Assembly: GCA_022545625.1 (NCBI GenBank)
Contig: JACZQS010000003.1
Location: forward strand, 1-24,296
Reading direction: 5' to 3'
Source: Pseudomonadota bacterium
GTDB taxonomy: Bacteria; Pseudomonadota; Gammaproteobacteria; GCA-001735895
Length of the DNA stretch: 24,296 nucleotides
How positions within the stretch are numbered: the first letter of the stretch is position 1; each line of letters opens with the position of its first letter. Shown here in pieces: positions 7,970 to 16,317 of this stretch. The position numbers were made by a program, and so were the translations under genes. The notes beneath the pieces are model-generated. The model worked only from the letters and a program-made list of their open reading frames with translations. It made no database searches and was not told the DNA's origin.

Positions 7970-10900
7970 CGGTGGCGCCCGTCGTCGGACTTCACCGCCA
8001 ACAATGCATCGAGTGCACTAAGGTCGGCATAATCAGGTAGATCAAAGTAAACGCCGTAGGTTGACTCCTGCTGTGGGCGCATGGCGCGTATAAACAGGTA
8101 GTAAACGCCGCCAAAATGGCGCTCATAGGCATAATCGGGAATTCGTAGCGACAGATACCGATGCAACGCAATCGAGTAGAGCAGGTATTGTAAATCGTAA
8201 CGCCGATCAAGAATGGCGCGCTGAAGATTATTCTCTGAATAGTCTTCGAGACTGGCGCCCAGGTAATTGGTTTTATAATCTGCCAGGTAATATTTGCCCT
8301 GATATTCGAACACCAGGTCTATTACACCGGTAATCATGCCTCCAAAATTGTCTACCTCGATCGGGGTCAGGCTACGGCCGGAAATTTGTGCCAGCAAAAG
8401 ATTGAGCTTGTCGATAGTCAAATGGTCGAGGGCGAAATCAAATGCCAGTTCATTCAGTCTTTGTTCGGACGAGAGTGCTGATAATGTTAAACCGCTATCG
8501 TTTAACGGACTGATTAGCAGTTTTTCCAGCCACCTGGTCAGGGTTTTCTGGTATTCGGCTGAATTCAGGCCATATCGTGGCGCATAACGTGGTATCAGAT
8601 CAGCGCATTGAGTTTTAATATTACCCTTAAAATCGAGGTGTTCCAGAAGCGAGTGCAATAAAAGGCCAACATGGCTGCCCGCAGGAAAATCGAGAATGGA
8701 GTCACCGCTGATACCACTTCGACCACCGTGGGCGACCTGGTGGATATCTCGGGTCAACGCGGTAAAACTAGCGATACGCCAGTTGGCGGGTATTCCACCT
8801 TTGAAGGTGGCGATCTCAAGCGCCGGTTGACGCTTTGTTGCCAGAGCGGGTATTGCCCCATTGGTTTGCTGCGGCAACAGAATAACCTCGATCGAACCAC
8901 CGCTATTCTTAACCAGAGTTTCGAGTTCTGTGGCCATATCGTCCGAATGATCAAACGCCTGGGGGAAATTGCTATCCAGATCGGTCGCCAGTTGCCCGGG
9001 ATGGAGTAGATAGCCGAGTGCGGTTTTCGCAGGGCGCCCCGGCATCGTTCCGTCACCAACATCCCCCCAGGCCAGGTAAACTTTCGAACGGGCTCGCGTA
9101 ATAGCAACATAAGCCAGGCGAATATCCTCTGCCAGGCGTTCTTTTTCGGCGATGAAACCATGTTGTTGATGGTCACTAGAGCCGAGGTCGATCACCGCAT
9201 TGTGATTTTCATCATGAAATTGCAGAATCGAGCCCGGTTTTACCGGTCGCGGTTTACAAGTCCACAGGTATGGCGCGAAGACGATTGGGTATTCGAGTCC
9301 CTTGCTCTTATGAATCGTTACTATTTTTACCAGATCTTCATCGCTCTCAAGGCGCAACTCGGTATCGTCCCCGGTATCCCCGGCAATTTGAGCCCGGTAC
9401 CAGGCCAGTAACGCGTCAAACCCCGGGCTGATCCGTGACTGCTGCTGCGCCAGCTCTGCCAGGTGGAGCAGGTTTGTCAGCCGCCTTTCGGCAAAAACGG
9501 TTTCGGCGATTCGTTCGGCAATCTCGAGTAGCTGCAGCAACTCCTGAAACATGGTGATAAAACCCCGCTGCAGCCAGAGCAGGTGCAACCTATGGATTTT
9601 TTCATTCCAGACCTGCCAGGATGACTCGTCGTCGCTAATCTGCGCTATCTGGCGGTAATCCAGATTCAACAATGGGCTGGCGAGCCCGGCCCGCAATAGC
9701 TTGCGGTCGCCATAGTGGTTTATCGCTAACAGCAGTTCATAAAGTCCGCTGGCCTCTTCGCTGGCAAACACCCGGTCTCTGCCGATGGTGATTGCCCGCA
9801 CCCCTCTTTTTGCCAGTACCCTGCGCAGATTGTTGCCCTCCCTGGCGGTGCGTACCAGTATCGCGATATCGCCGCTGCGCAATGGCTCCGCGCCTATCTT
9901 GATGCTTTTTTGCACACCGCCCTCGATCAGCTGGGCGATTTCGTCTGCGATAGCCTCATTGATCAGCGCGTAAACCTGCTGGCTGCTCAGATTCTTTTGC
10001 TTGTCACTCTGTGGTATCTGCCAGACAGTCAAAGGGGTCACCACAGATTCGTCGACCAGCAATGGTGCCGCCGGTTTTTTCGCGGCGGCCTGTACAGTGG
10101 CATAGTTGATCGATTGCGCGTAAATAAAAGCTGCCGATCGACGGCCGAAGATGCTATTTACCGCGTTCACCAGCCCCGGTTCGGAGCGCCAGTTGGTTAG
10201 CAGCGAATAATGAACCACACCGGGCTCCTGCCTGGCTTTGATATAGGTAAAAATATCACCGCCGCGAAAGCTGTAAATTGCCTGCTTGGGGTCACCGATC
10301 ATGGTCAGGCTGATGCCTTCATCATTGAAATATAGTTGTTTGAAAATACCGTACTGAATTGCATCGGTGTCCTGAAACTCATCGATCATTGCCACTGGAA
10401 AGCGTTCGCGCAGCCTGTCACCCAGTACCGATCCATCAGAAGCCAGCAGGGCTTCGAGCAGTAAATTAAGCTGGTCCTGGTAGGCAATGCTGCGACTTTC
10501 CTGTTTGACCCAGCGAACCCGTTGCTGTGCAAAACGATTGGCGTCTACCTGTGCCCGTACCTTGAATCGGCTTTTTATTTGATCGATGCGGTCGAACAGT
10601 TTTTGCGCTGACACAAAGAAACCAGTTTCCAGCCGGGGGTCGGTGCCGCGCCCGGTATCGGTCGATTCAGCACTCAGCGTGTCGCTACCCAGGTAGTGAA
10701 GCGACTCGGGTATTACCAGCCGCTGGTCTGAGGAAAAGTAATCATCCCACTGGTTAAAAAACTCGCTTAGATTGTCATTATGATACGGCAGAGCTTTTCT
10801 GCGCTTGAGAGCCGGTGATGATTGCAATGTCTCGAAAACTTCGGTTTTTTGTGTTTGCCAGGCGCTTGCGAGATCCTGCAGCGCATCATCGAGTTGTCCC

Positions 10901-11574
10901 CAGGACTGATACAAAGCGGGAAGATCCTCGTCTATGGCTGGCAATATAATCGGCTGATGACCCGTCTGTAAAATCCGCTGCGAGGCCAGGAAATTTGGCA
11001 GGTCGACCAGACAGGATTGAAATAAATACCAGTCCGCGCGATCGAGCGTATAACTTTGATTGCGCCACCAGTCCTTCAGTGCTTCGTCCCAGAGCGCCAG
11101 GTCATCTTCGAGTAGCGTGGCCTCGAAGGGCTGTCTGCTGGATATCGCATGGTCACTTAACGCGCGTTGGCAAAAGCCGTGGATGGTAAAAATTGCGGCC
11201 TCGTCCATGCAGCGCAGCGCCAGTTCTAGCCGCCTGCATTGTTGTTGTTGCGCGGTGCTATCGAGGCCTTGCCATTGCGCGAGCAACAGCGCCAGAAACT
11301 CGTCATCACCAGGCCCGGGTTGGTTCAGCAGTCGCAGGGTATCGTAGATGCGCGCGCGAATCCGGCCCCGCAGTTCTTCCGTTGCCGCATTGGTAAAGGT
11401 GACTACCAGGATTTCGGCCGGGCTTCGACCCTCGAGAATATGTCTCAGGTAGAGGTTGGCTATCGTATAGGTCTTGCCGGTACCGGCGCTGGCCTCTATC
11501 AGCTTAATGCCATCTAGTTCGACCTCCAGCGTTGCCCTGGCATCGAGAATTAACGGAGTTTTTGCGCTACTCAT
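7966..11574 (-). CDS. recB: Exodeoxyribonuclease V beta subunit, RecB
   Basis: The 3'-5' helicase and sole nuclease of RecBCD. Walker A is ASAGTGKT (28-35). The helicase motif II is AMIDEFQDTD, with GDPKQAIYSFRGGD after it, and VTIHKSKGLEYPIV further on, all of the UvrD/Rep superfamily. The nuclease domain at the C-terminus is intact: GVIDLVF with D1086 and LADYKTN with D1099 and K1101, the same spacing as E. coli D1067, D1080 and K1082; H in LLLHSLLEHLDF matches the further metal ligand. At 1202 residues it is full length (E. coli 1180). It overlaps recC and recD by 4 bases on either side. Confidence 0.98.
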   Translation of the reverse strand: MSSAKTPLILDARATLEVELDGIKLIEASAGTGKTYTIANLYLRHILEGRSPAEILVVTFTNAATEELRGRIRARIYDTLRLLNQPGPGDDEFLALLLAQWQGLDSTAQQQQCRRLELALRCMDEAAIFTIHGFCQRALSDHAISSRQPFEATLLEDDLALWDEALKDWWRNQSYTLDRADWYLFQSCLVDLPNFLASQRILQTGHQPIILPAIDEDLPALYQSWGQLDDALQDLASAWQTQKTEVFETLQSSPALKRRKALPYHNDNLSEFFNQWDDYFSSDQRLVIPESLHYLGSDTLSAESTDTGRGTDPRLETGFFVSAQKLFDRIDQIKSRFKVRAQVDANRFAQQRVRWVKQESRSIAYQDQLNLLLEALLASDGSVLGDRLRERFPVAMIDEFQDTDAIQYGIFKQLYFNDEGISLTMIGDPKQAIYSFRGGDIFTYIKARQEPGVVHYSLLTNWRSEPGLVNAVNSIFGRRSAAFIYAQSINYATVQAAAKKPAAPLLVDESVVTPLTVWQIPQSDKQKNLSSQQVYALINEAIADEIAQLIEGGVQKSIKIGAEPLRSGDIAILVRTAREGNNLRRVLAKRGVRAITIGRDRVFASEEASGLYELLLAINHYGDRKLLRAGLASPLLNLDYRQIAQISDDESSWQVWNEKIHRLHLLWLQRGFITMFQELLQLLEIAERIAETVFAERRLTNLLHLAELAQQQSRISPGFDALLAWYRAQIAGDTGDDTELRLESDEDLVKIVTIHKSKGLEYPIVFAPYLWTCKPRPVKPGSILQFHDENHNAVIDLGSSDHQQHGFIAEKERLAEDIRLAYVAITRARSKVYLAWGDVGDGTMPGRPAKTALGYLLHPGQLATDLDSNFPQAFDHSDDMATELETLVKNSGGSIEVILLPQQTNGAIPALATKRQPALEIATFKGGIPANWRIASFTALTRDIHQVAHGGRSGISGDSILDFPAGSHVGLLLHSLLEHLDFKGNIKTQCADLIPRYAPRYGLNSAEYQKTLTRWLEKLLISPLNDSGLTLSALSSEQRLNELAFDFALDHLTIDKLNLLLAQISGRSLTPIEVDNFGGMITGVIDLVFEYQGKYYLADYKTNYLGASLEDYSENNLQRAILDRRYDLQYLLYSIALHRYLSLRIPDYAYERHFGGVYYLFIRAMRPQQESTYGVYFDLPDYADLSALDALLAVKSDDGRHR

Positions 11575-14500
11575 GTCTCAATCACACTCTGTAGCGCGCC
11601 TTTATATAGCCGTTGTGCCAAAGCGCGAAATTCATCACTGTTAATAGGGTCGGGCATGTTGCCGCGCAAGGCCAGCTTGATGTAGGCGTTTTCCCTGTCG
11701 CCCGGGATATTTCGAAAGTCATTGCCATACCAGGCTTTATGCGCCTCTTTCATTGCTTTTTCCGGACTGTCCGCGCAACACCAGGCATAGCTGGCAAGCG
11801 GAAAAATCGGCAGCGGGTAATCAAGACCCTGGTAATACAATTCTATATAGTCACGCAACTGATCGCTTGCCTCCGGTGATTCGAGCCGTTTAAAGCGCCA
11901 GTCACTGTCGCGAGTTATCAGTCGACCTGATTCCTGGTCCGGGTATTGCTCGCTGGCACATAGCGCCAGGTGATCGAGCCAGAGCGCGAGTAAATGTTTT
12001 CCTTTCAGTGAGCTGCTGATGAAATGCATCAGACCTTTGCCTGGGTAGTAGTTACCAATATGTCCGGTTAACTGTGTGTTTTCGAACTGGTAATCGAAAG
12101 CACGCGTCTCAAGAGTCAAACCACGGTAATCCTGAAGTGGCATTAACAGGGGTTTGAGTTCGAGCTCGATGGCTTCGAAACTGGCCTCTGCAGCATGCCC
12201 ATGGGGTAACCGGCCCTGGGCTTGTAATTCCTGCGGACTGGCTTCCCGGGCACGCAGAAAATCGAGGGCAATGCTTTGCTTTATCTCCCATTTTTCGAGG
12301 GAATCGAGTTTAAAAACTTCTTCGTCGCTCCCCTCTTCTGGTGATGTTAACCAGAGCTTAAGCCGTCGATTAAAAAAGCATTTAATAGGATCCTGAAGAA
12401 AACGGCGCAACTCATCGAGATTGATAATGCAGTCGACAACAGAGCCTTGAGCGATCGCACTGGTGGCCCAGGCACTGGCTGGAACACCTGTCCCAGCCGT
12501 TCGTATTTGATTAGCAATTCGACACCAATAACTGTCATAACTGGGAGCATGGGCTGAGAAATTTTGGGCCGCAAAAGCCTGCATCGGATGAAGGCTTGTC
12601 AGGCTCTCGGAGAAACGTTTCCCCGAAGCGGAATCTTTTCCATGGCGGGCGTCGATGAAATCGAGTAACTCTCGTACTAAAACTGACGGTTGGCATTCGC
12701 TATTATCCTTCAAGCTGCGCCCGCAATAACTGAGGTATAGGATCTGTCGTGCGCAGAGAAGTGTTTCCAGCATCAGGTACCGGTCCTCATCGCTCTTCGA
12801 AGGATCTCCAGGGCGCCAGGCCCCTGTCATACCATCAAACTCGATGCGGTCTTCACGGCGTGGAAAAACGCCGTCATTCATGCCCAGCAGGCAAATGACT
12901 CGAAACGGCAGGCTACGCATCGGGCGCATGCCGCAAAAGGTGATGCCGCCGGAAAATAACCGTCCTGGTAATTCCCTTTTGGCAAGCTGTTGCTCCATCC
13001 AGTAGAGCAACAATGCGGGAGATATCAGGACATTTTCCGCCAGGTTAAGATCGTTGATCGCATCGCGAATCGCCTGCAGTCGACCTTCCTGTTGACTGGT
13101 TTCGACAAAGAACTCGTCGAGCATTCGATTCAGGCGGTTTTGCCATTCGCCGGTGTTACAGGGTGTCTTGAGCAAATCACGCCAGTATTCCAGCCGTTCA
13201 AACAGTCGCCAGAATTTAGCCAGATTTTGCGCCCGGCTGGCATCGACCTGGCCTATCGGGGCGATGCCATCCCAGTATTCGATTTCACCGAGTGCATAGC
13301 CTGCGAAAATTCGTTGTTTTGCCTGTTGCCAGGTGTTTTCCCCGGTTGCAGGAAGTCCCAGCGAAGCCTTGTGAGATTCGTCGATACCCCACCGGACCCG
13401 TGTTTCTTCGAGAATCAAATGAATGTCGGCAAGCGCTGCATCGTCCAGTTCGAAGCGACCGCGAACCTCGGCAATATCCAGGTAAGACAGAACTTCGGAC
13501 CGGCTAAACCGGCTTCCCGGTAACTTCAGAAGTTGCAGGAATGTCAGCACCAGTGGATGTTCATCGGCGAGTGTAATGTCGGAAATATTCCAGCGCAGAC
13601 CCGGATTGCCCCGGTTTTCGCTGCCGCGGAATACGGCCTCTATATAGGGTGCGTAACGACTGATTTCGGGAATCATCACCAGTATATCTTCGGCACTAAG
13701 ACTCGGGTCTCGATCGAGCATTGCGAGAAGCTGGTCGTGCAAAACCTGGCACTCGCGCATCGGGCTATGGCAAACATGAATTGATAGCGAGGAATCGCCG
13801 TTGATGATCGCGGCCGAATCATCGAGGTGGAAAATATTCTGCTGGATAGTCAGTAACAGGGTTGAGCACCCGGTTTCCTGGTAGGACTCCGATTCGCAGA
13901 CTGGCAGCGAGTCGTGAGCGAGCAGTAGATCCTGCAAAGCCTGGCCCTGGCGGCCCCAGGAGGCGAGCAGGTCGTTGCCCGTTTCGAAGTACTCCGCTTC
14001 CTGCGGTTTCTCCAGTCGCAGTTTTGACAGGGATTTCTTGTTTTTCAAATCGGCCCAGTACTGGTCGGTCGGGCTGTGCTGGTAAAGTCTGACGTCGGTG
14101 TGTTGCGCCAGTGCATGAAGCACCTGGATAAACAATGGCGGCAGGCTCGAATGGGCAAACAGGCTGACGCGTTCGGGGAGTCCGACGGTATCGGCACCCC
14201 CGCCCAGGCGATCGATCAGTTCTCCGATCACGGCCACGCGGTGGGTTTGTCCATGATCGACTGTCAGGGCCCGCCATAGTTGCGCTTGCCAGCTATCATC
14301 TGCCCCAGCTGACCAGTCGAGGATCAACTCTGGGCGATACTGCTGGTAGCGGTCGAATACTTCGGCTATACGCGTTGCCAGTTGCCAGCGTTTGATGCCC
14401 GCATCATCCTCTAGCAGGTATTGCCGGAGCGATGCAAAAGCCGGGCGTTGATACAGATCGGGCAGTAGGCTGAAAATTTGCCAGCGTGACTGCTCGGGTC

Positions 14501-14762
14501 GTAAAGGATCCTGTTCTGGAACCCGATCGAGAACCGCCGCTGCGAGTTGCCAGACCCAGGTCGCTGGTAAAGGGTAGTAAAAATTCGCTGCGATAGTTTC
14601 TTGCCGGGCTATTTTCAGATTGAGCCAGCGTGCCATTGCATGAGTTGGAACTACTATTACCTCGCTCGCGAGCGGGTTGTCCAGTGGCACCTCGCTCAAT
14701 CGATGGCACAAGTTTTCCTGTAGCGACTCAACGCGATTAGAGCTAAAAATGGATAAAGTCAT
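11571..14762 (-). CDS. recC: Exodeoxyribonuclease V gamma subunit, RecC
   Basis: Subunit that scans for Chi and splits the DNA strands in RecBCD. It starts MTLSIFSSNRVESLQENL, as RecC proteins do, and contains the family segment FCGMRPMRSLPFRVICLLG followed by MNDGVFPRRE. At 1063 residues it is slightly shorter than E. coli RecC (1122). The stop overlaps the recB start (ATGA). No clear Shine-Dalgarno lies before the ATG at 14762. In E. coli ptrA sits between recC and recB; here the subunits are directly joined. Whether this RecC sees the E. coli Chi octamer cannot be judged from sequence alone. Confidence 0.96.
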   Translation of the reverse strand: MTLSIFSSNRVESLQENLCHRLSEVPLDNPLASEVIVVPTHAMARWLNLKIARQETIAANFYYPLPATWVWQLAAAVLDRVPEQDPLRPEQSRWQIFSLLPDLYQRPAFASLRQYLLEDDAGIKRWQLATRIAEVFDRYQQYRPELILDWSAGADDSWQAQLWRALTVDHGQTHRVAVIGELIDRLGGGADTVGLPERVSLFAHSSLPPLFIQVLHALAQHTDVRLYQHSPTDQYWADLKNKKSLSKLRLEKPQEAEYFETGNDLLASWGRQGQALQDLLLAHDSLPVCESESYQETGCSTLLLTIQQNIFHLDDSAAIINGDSSLSIHVCHSPMRECQVLHDQLLAMLDRDPSLSAEDILVMIPEISRYAPYIEAVFRGSENRGNPGLRWNISDITLADEHPLVLTFLQLLKLPGSRFSRSEVLSYLDIAEVRGRFELDDAALADIHLILEETRVRWGIDESHKASLGLPATGENTWQQAKQRIFAGYALGEIEYWDGIAPIGQVDASRAQNLAKFWRLFERLEYWRDLLKTPCNTGEWQNRLNRMLDEFFVETSQQEGRLQAIRDAINDLNLAENVLISPALLLYWMEQQLAKRELPGRLFSGGITFCGMRPMRSLPFRVICLLGMNDGVFPRREDRIEFDGMTGAWRPGDPSKSDEDRYLMLETLLCARQILYLSYCGRSLKDNSECQPSVLVRELLDFIDARHGKDSASGKRFSESLTSLHPMQAFAAQNFSAHAPSYDSYWCRIANQIRTAGTGVPASAWATSAIAQGSVVDCIINLDELRRFLQDPIKCFFNRRLKLWLTSPEEGSDEEVFKLDSLEKWEIKQSIALDFLRAREASPQELQAQGRLPHGHAAEASFEAIELELKPLLMPLQDYRGLTLETRAFDYQFENTQLTGHIGNYYPGKGLMHFISSSLKGKHLLALWLDHLALCASEQYPDQESGRLITRDSDWRFKRLESPEASDQLRDYIELYYQGLDYPLPIFPLASYAWCCADSPEKAMKEAHKAWYGNDFRNIPGDRENAYIKLALRGNMPDPINSDEFRALAQRLYKGALQSVIET

Positions 14763-15015
14763 TAGCCATGATTTATTGATTGCAATGATCGATTAATTAG
14801 AACTCAGAACGCCTTGTCTGTAGCAGACATTCCATCCTCAGGCCGGCCCCTTGAGACGATTATAAGGGATTAAAGGCTCAGCACCTGAGCTATCCTGGAA
14901 TTATCCTTTTTGTTGCACAATTCAGTGCGTGAAATATTCGATGGTTTGTCTATAATGCGCCCACCTGGTCTCAACAGGCCGACGTAAATTTCAAATCTGA
15001 TTCTTAACCCGAAGC
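14763..15015. promoter_or_regulatory. Divergent recC / orphan-gene promoter region
   Basis: 253 bases. On the plus strand a perfect -10 TATAAT lies at 14951-14956, about 60 bases before the orphan gene, without a good -35. On the minus strand TATAAT at 14859-14864 could serve recC, with a leader of about 90 bases. Structures seen: GTCTG-TAG-CAGAC at 14816-14828, GCTCAG-CAC-CTGAGC at 14876-14890, and a direct repeat TATCCT at 14891-14896 and 14902-14907, 11 bases apart. The repeats may be regulator sites; that is inference. Confidence 0.4.
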
Positions 15016-15924
15016 ATGAATAAACCCCCCCAAAATGGCGATCGTCGAACCTTCGACGATTCCGAGTATATTTTCTATTACGACTACTGGATTCGTTACT
15101 ACGCACCGTTGGAGGATTCTCTGGGCAATCGCAAACGACTGATTGACAGCCTGACACGACGTGCTTTTCATCATACCGAAGCAGGAATAAATACACCCGG
15201 ACGCAATCTCGAGCAGGCTCGCGCAGCTTATCAGCAGCAATCTAACCCCGAGCGTCGACGCGTCAATGCGGCGATGCTTGCAGGGGCTTTATTTCACCGC
15301 GCAACCGATTTGTTTACTTCGATAGTTGATCTCGCCGAGCTGGGCGTGAAAGTGAGCGACAACAATGATTTAATGCGCGAATGTACCGATTGTTTTGAGG
15401 AAGCCCTGTCTTTGGGCAAACAGGTCAAGCACCACAGCGGGTGCGAAGGCATCGATGAAATCTGGGGTGAGCCGTTCAAGGCGTTTACCTTGTCACCAAC
15501 TGAATTTTATGAATCCCGATTTATCAAAATTGCCCAAAGCATGCGTGATATCGACCGAATTGGTAATTGTATGGTCGAGACGTTTTGTTCCAGCGATTTA
15601 TTTGCCGATGCCAGTGATTCGATAATGGCCTTTACCGCGATCGCCAAACGTGTCGCCGAAACCATGAAGAAAGATCCGATAATATTTCAGATCTGGCCCG
15701 AATTTGTCGCGTTGAGAGAAGCGCTAGACAAGGTTCGACCGAATTTACATGACGAAGCAGAACAAATAACTCAAATGGAAGCCAAACAGGGTTTGGACTT
15801 GCTGCAAGAAGGTAAACGATGGGTCGCATATATTGCCAGTGCCCGCGTGCCGATGCCACTGGGCACTAAACAATATATCGCGAAATGCCAGGAATATCAG
15901 GCCCCCTCGGTGACGGCAGAGTAA
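15016..15924 (+). CDS. Unrecognised 302-residue protein, probably soluble and helical
   Basis: I do not recognise the family. The frame is open from the ATG at 15016 to a TAA at 15922-15924, and the opposite-strand frames are shorter. No signal peptide or membrane helix is visible. Runs with heptad-like spacing (for example EECT-like acidic and FEEALSLGKQVKHH, and RFIKIAQSMRDIDRI) suggest an all-helical fold. Aromatics cluster near the N-terminus (EYIFYYDYWIRYYAPLED, residues 17-34). Five cysteines lack a metal-binding CxxC pattern; no nucleotide or catalytic motif was found. GAAG sits only 1 base before the ATG, so the start is not certain, but the next in-frame ATG is about 80 residues on. 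It has a TATAAT about 60 bases upstream and stands alone between recC and a membrane gene. An earlier role in DNA repair cannot be inferred from the neighbour, which diverges. Confidence 0.75.
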   Translation: MNKPPQNGDRRTFDDSEYIFYYDYWIRYYAPLEDSLGNRKRLIDSLTRRAFHHTEAGINTPGRNLEQARAAYQQQSNPERRRVNAAMLAGALFHRATDLFTSIVDLAELGVKVSDNNDLMRECTDCFEEALSLGKQVKHHSGCEGIDEIWGEPFKAFTLSPTEFYESRFIKIAQSMRDIDRIGNCMVETFCSSDLFADASDSIMAFTAIAKRVAETMKKDPIIFQIWPEFVALREALDKVRPNLHDEAEQITQMEAKQGLDLLQEGKRWVAYIASARVPMPLGTKQYIAKCQEYQAPSVTAE

Positions 15925-15987
15925 CCCGCTTTAGTATTCAAACCCTTATTAAATTCGGAAGTTTGTTTGATCCCTGGTTGCGGGCTG

Positions 15988-16242
15988 CTAGTCGATAAAC
16001 CAGACCAGTCCCAAAGCGGCGAAAATCACCGAAATAAAGCTGAGATAAATGGTTCTTGCACTCCGGATCATTTCAGACAGGGTATCGTGAGACGAATAGG
16101 CAATCATTGCGACTACTGGCAGGGCAAATAAGAATAGCGCGGTAACATCGTTCAATCCAAAAAACAGGATGAAATAGTGCAGTCCGACAAATGCCAGCGC
16201 CATTAGACCCAGGATGATTAGCAGCGAAATCAATTCTTTCAT
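15988..16242 (-). CDS. Small membrane protein of unknown function, 84 residues
   Basis: Inner-membrane protein with about three hydrophobic segments: residues 3-27 (LISLLIILGLMALAFVGLHYF), about 34-48 (FLFALPVVAMIAYS) and about 66-82. The middle loop SSHDTLSEMIRSART is polar. I chose the ATG at 16242. The frame also opens at a TTG at 16272, but that codon overlaps the T-run of the mmsA terminator and has no ribosome site. It lies just behind mmsA on the same strand but beyond that terminator, so it needs read-through or its own promoter. No family is recognised. Confidence 0.6.
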   Translation of the reverse strand: MKELISLLIILGLMALAFVGLHYFILFFGLNDVTALFLFALPVVAMIAYSSHDTLSEMIRSARTIYLSFISVIFAALGLVWFID

Positions 16243-16270
16243 ATCACTGGGCTGTTCTCGGCAGCAGGAC

Positions 16271-16307
16271 AAAAACTGATAATACCGGTTATTACCGGTA
16301 CTATCAG
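16271..16307 (-). terminator. Intrinsic terminator behind mmsA
   Basis: On the minus strand a 14-position stem with one mismatch (16276-16289 with 16294-16307) and a 4-base loop is followed by five Ts (16275-16271). The inner half is TACCGGT-TATT-ACCGGTA. It begins 11 bases after the mmsA stop and 29 bases before the small membrane gene. Confidence 0.85.
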
Positions 16308-16317
16308 ATCGACTGGT

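Noticed and set aside
12990..13523. A 177-codon frame on the plus strand opposite recC
   Set aside because: It is the mirror of a clear RecC coding frame, with no ribosome site, no recognisable domain and biased composition.
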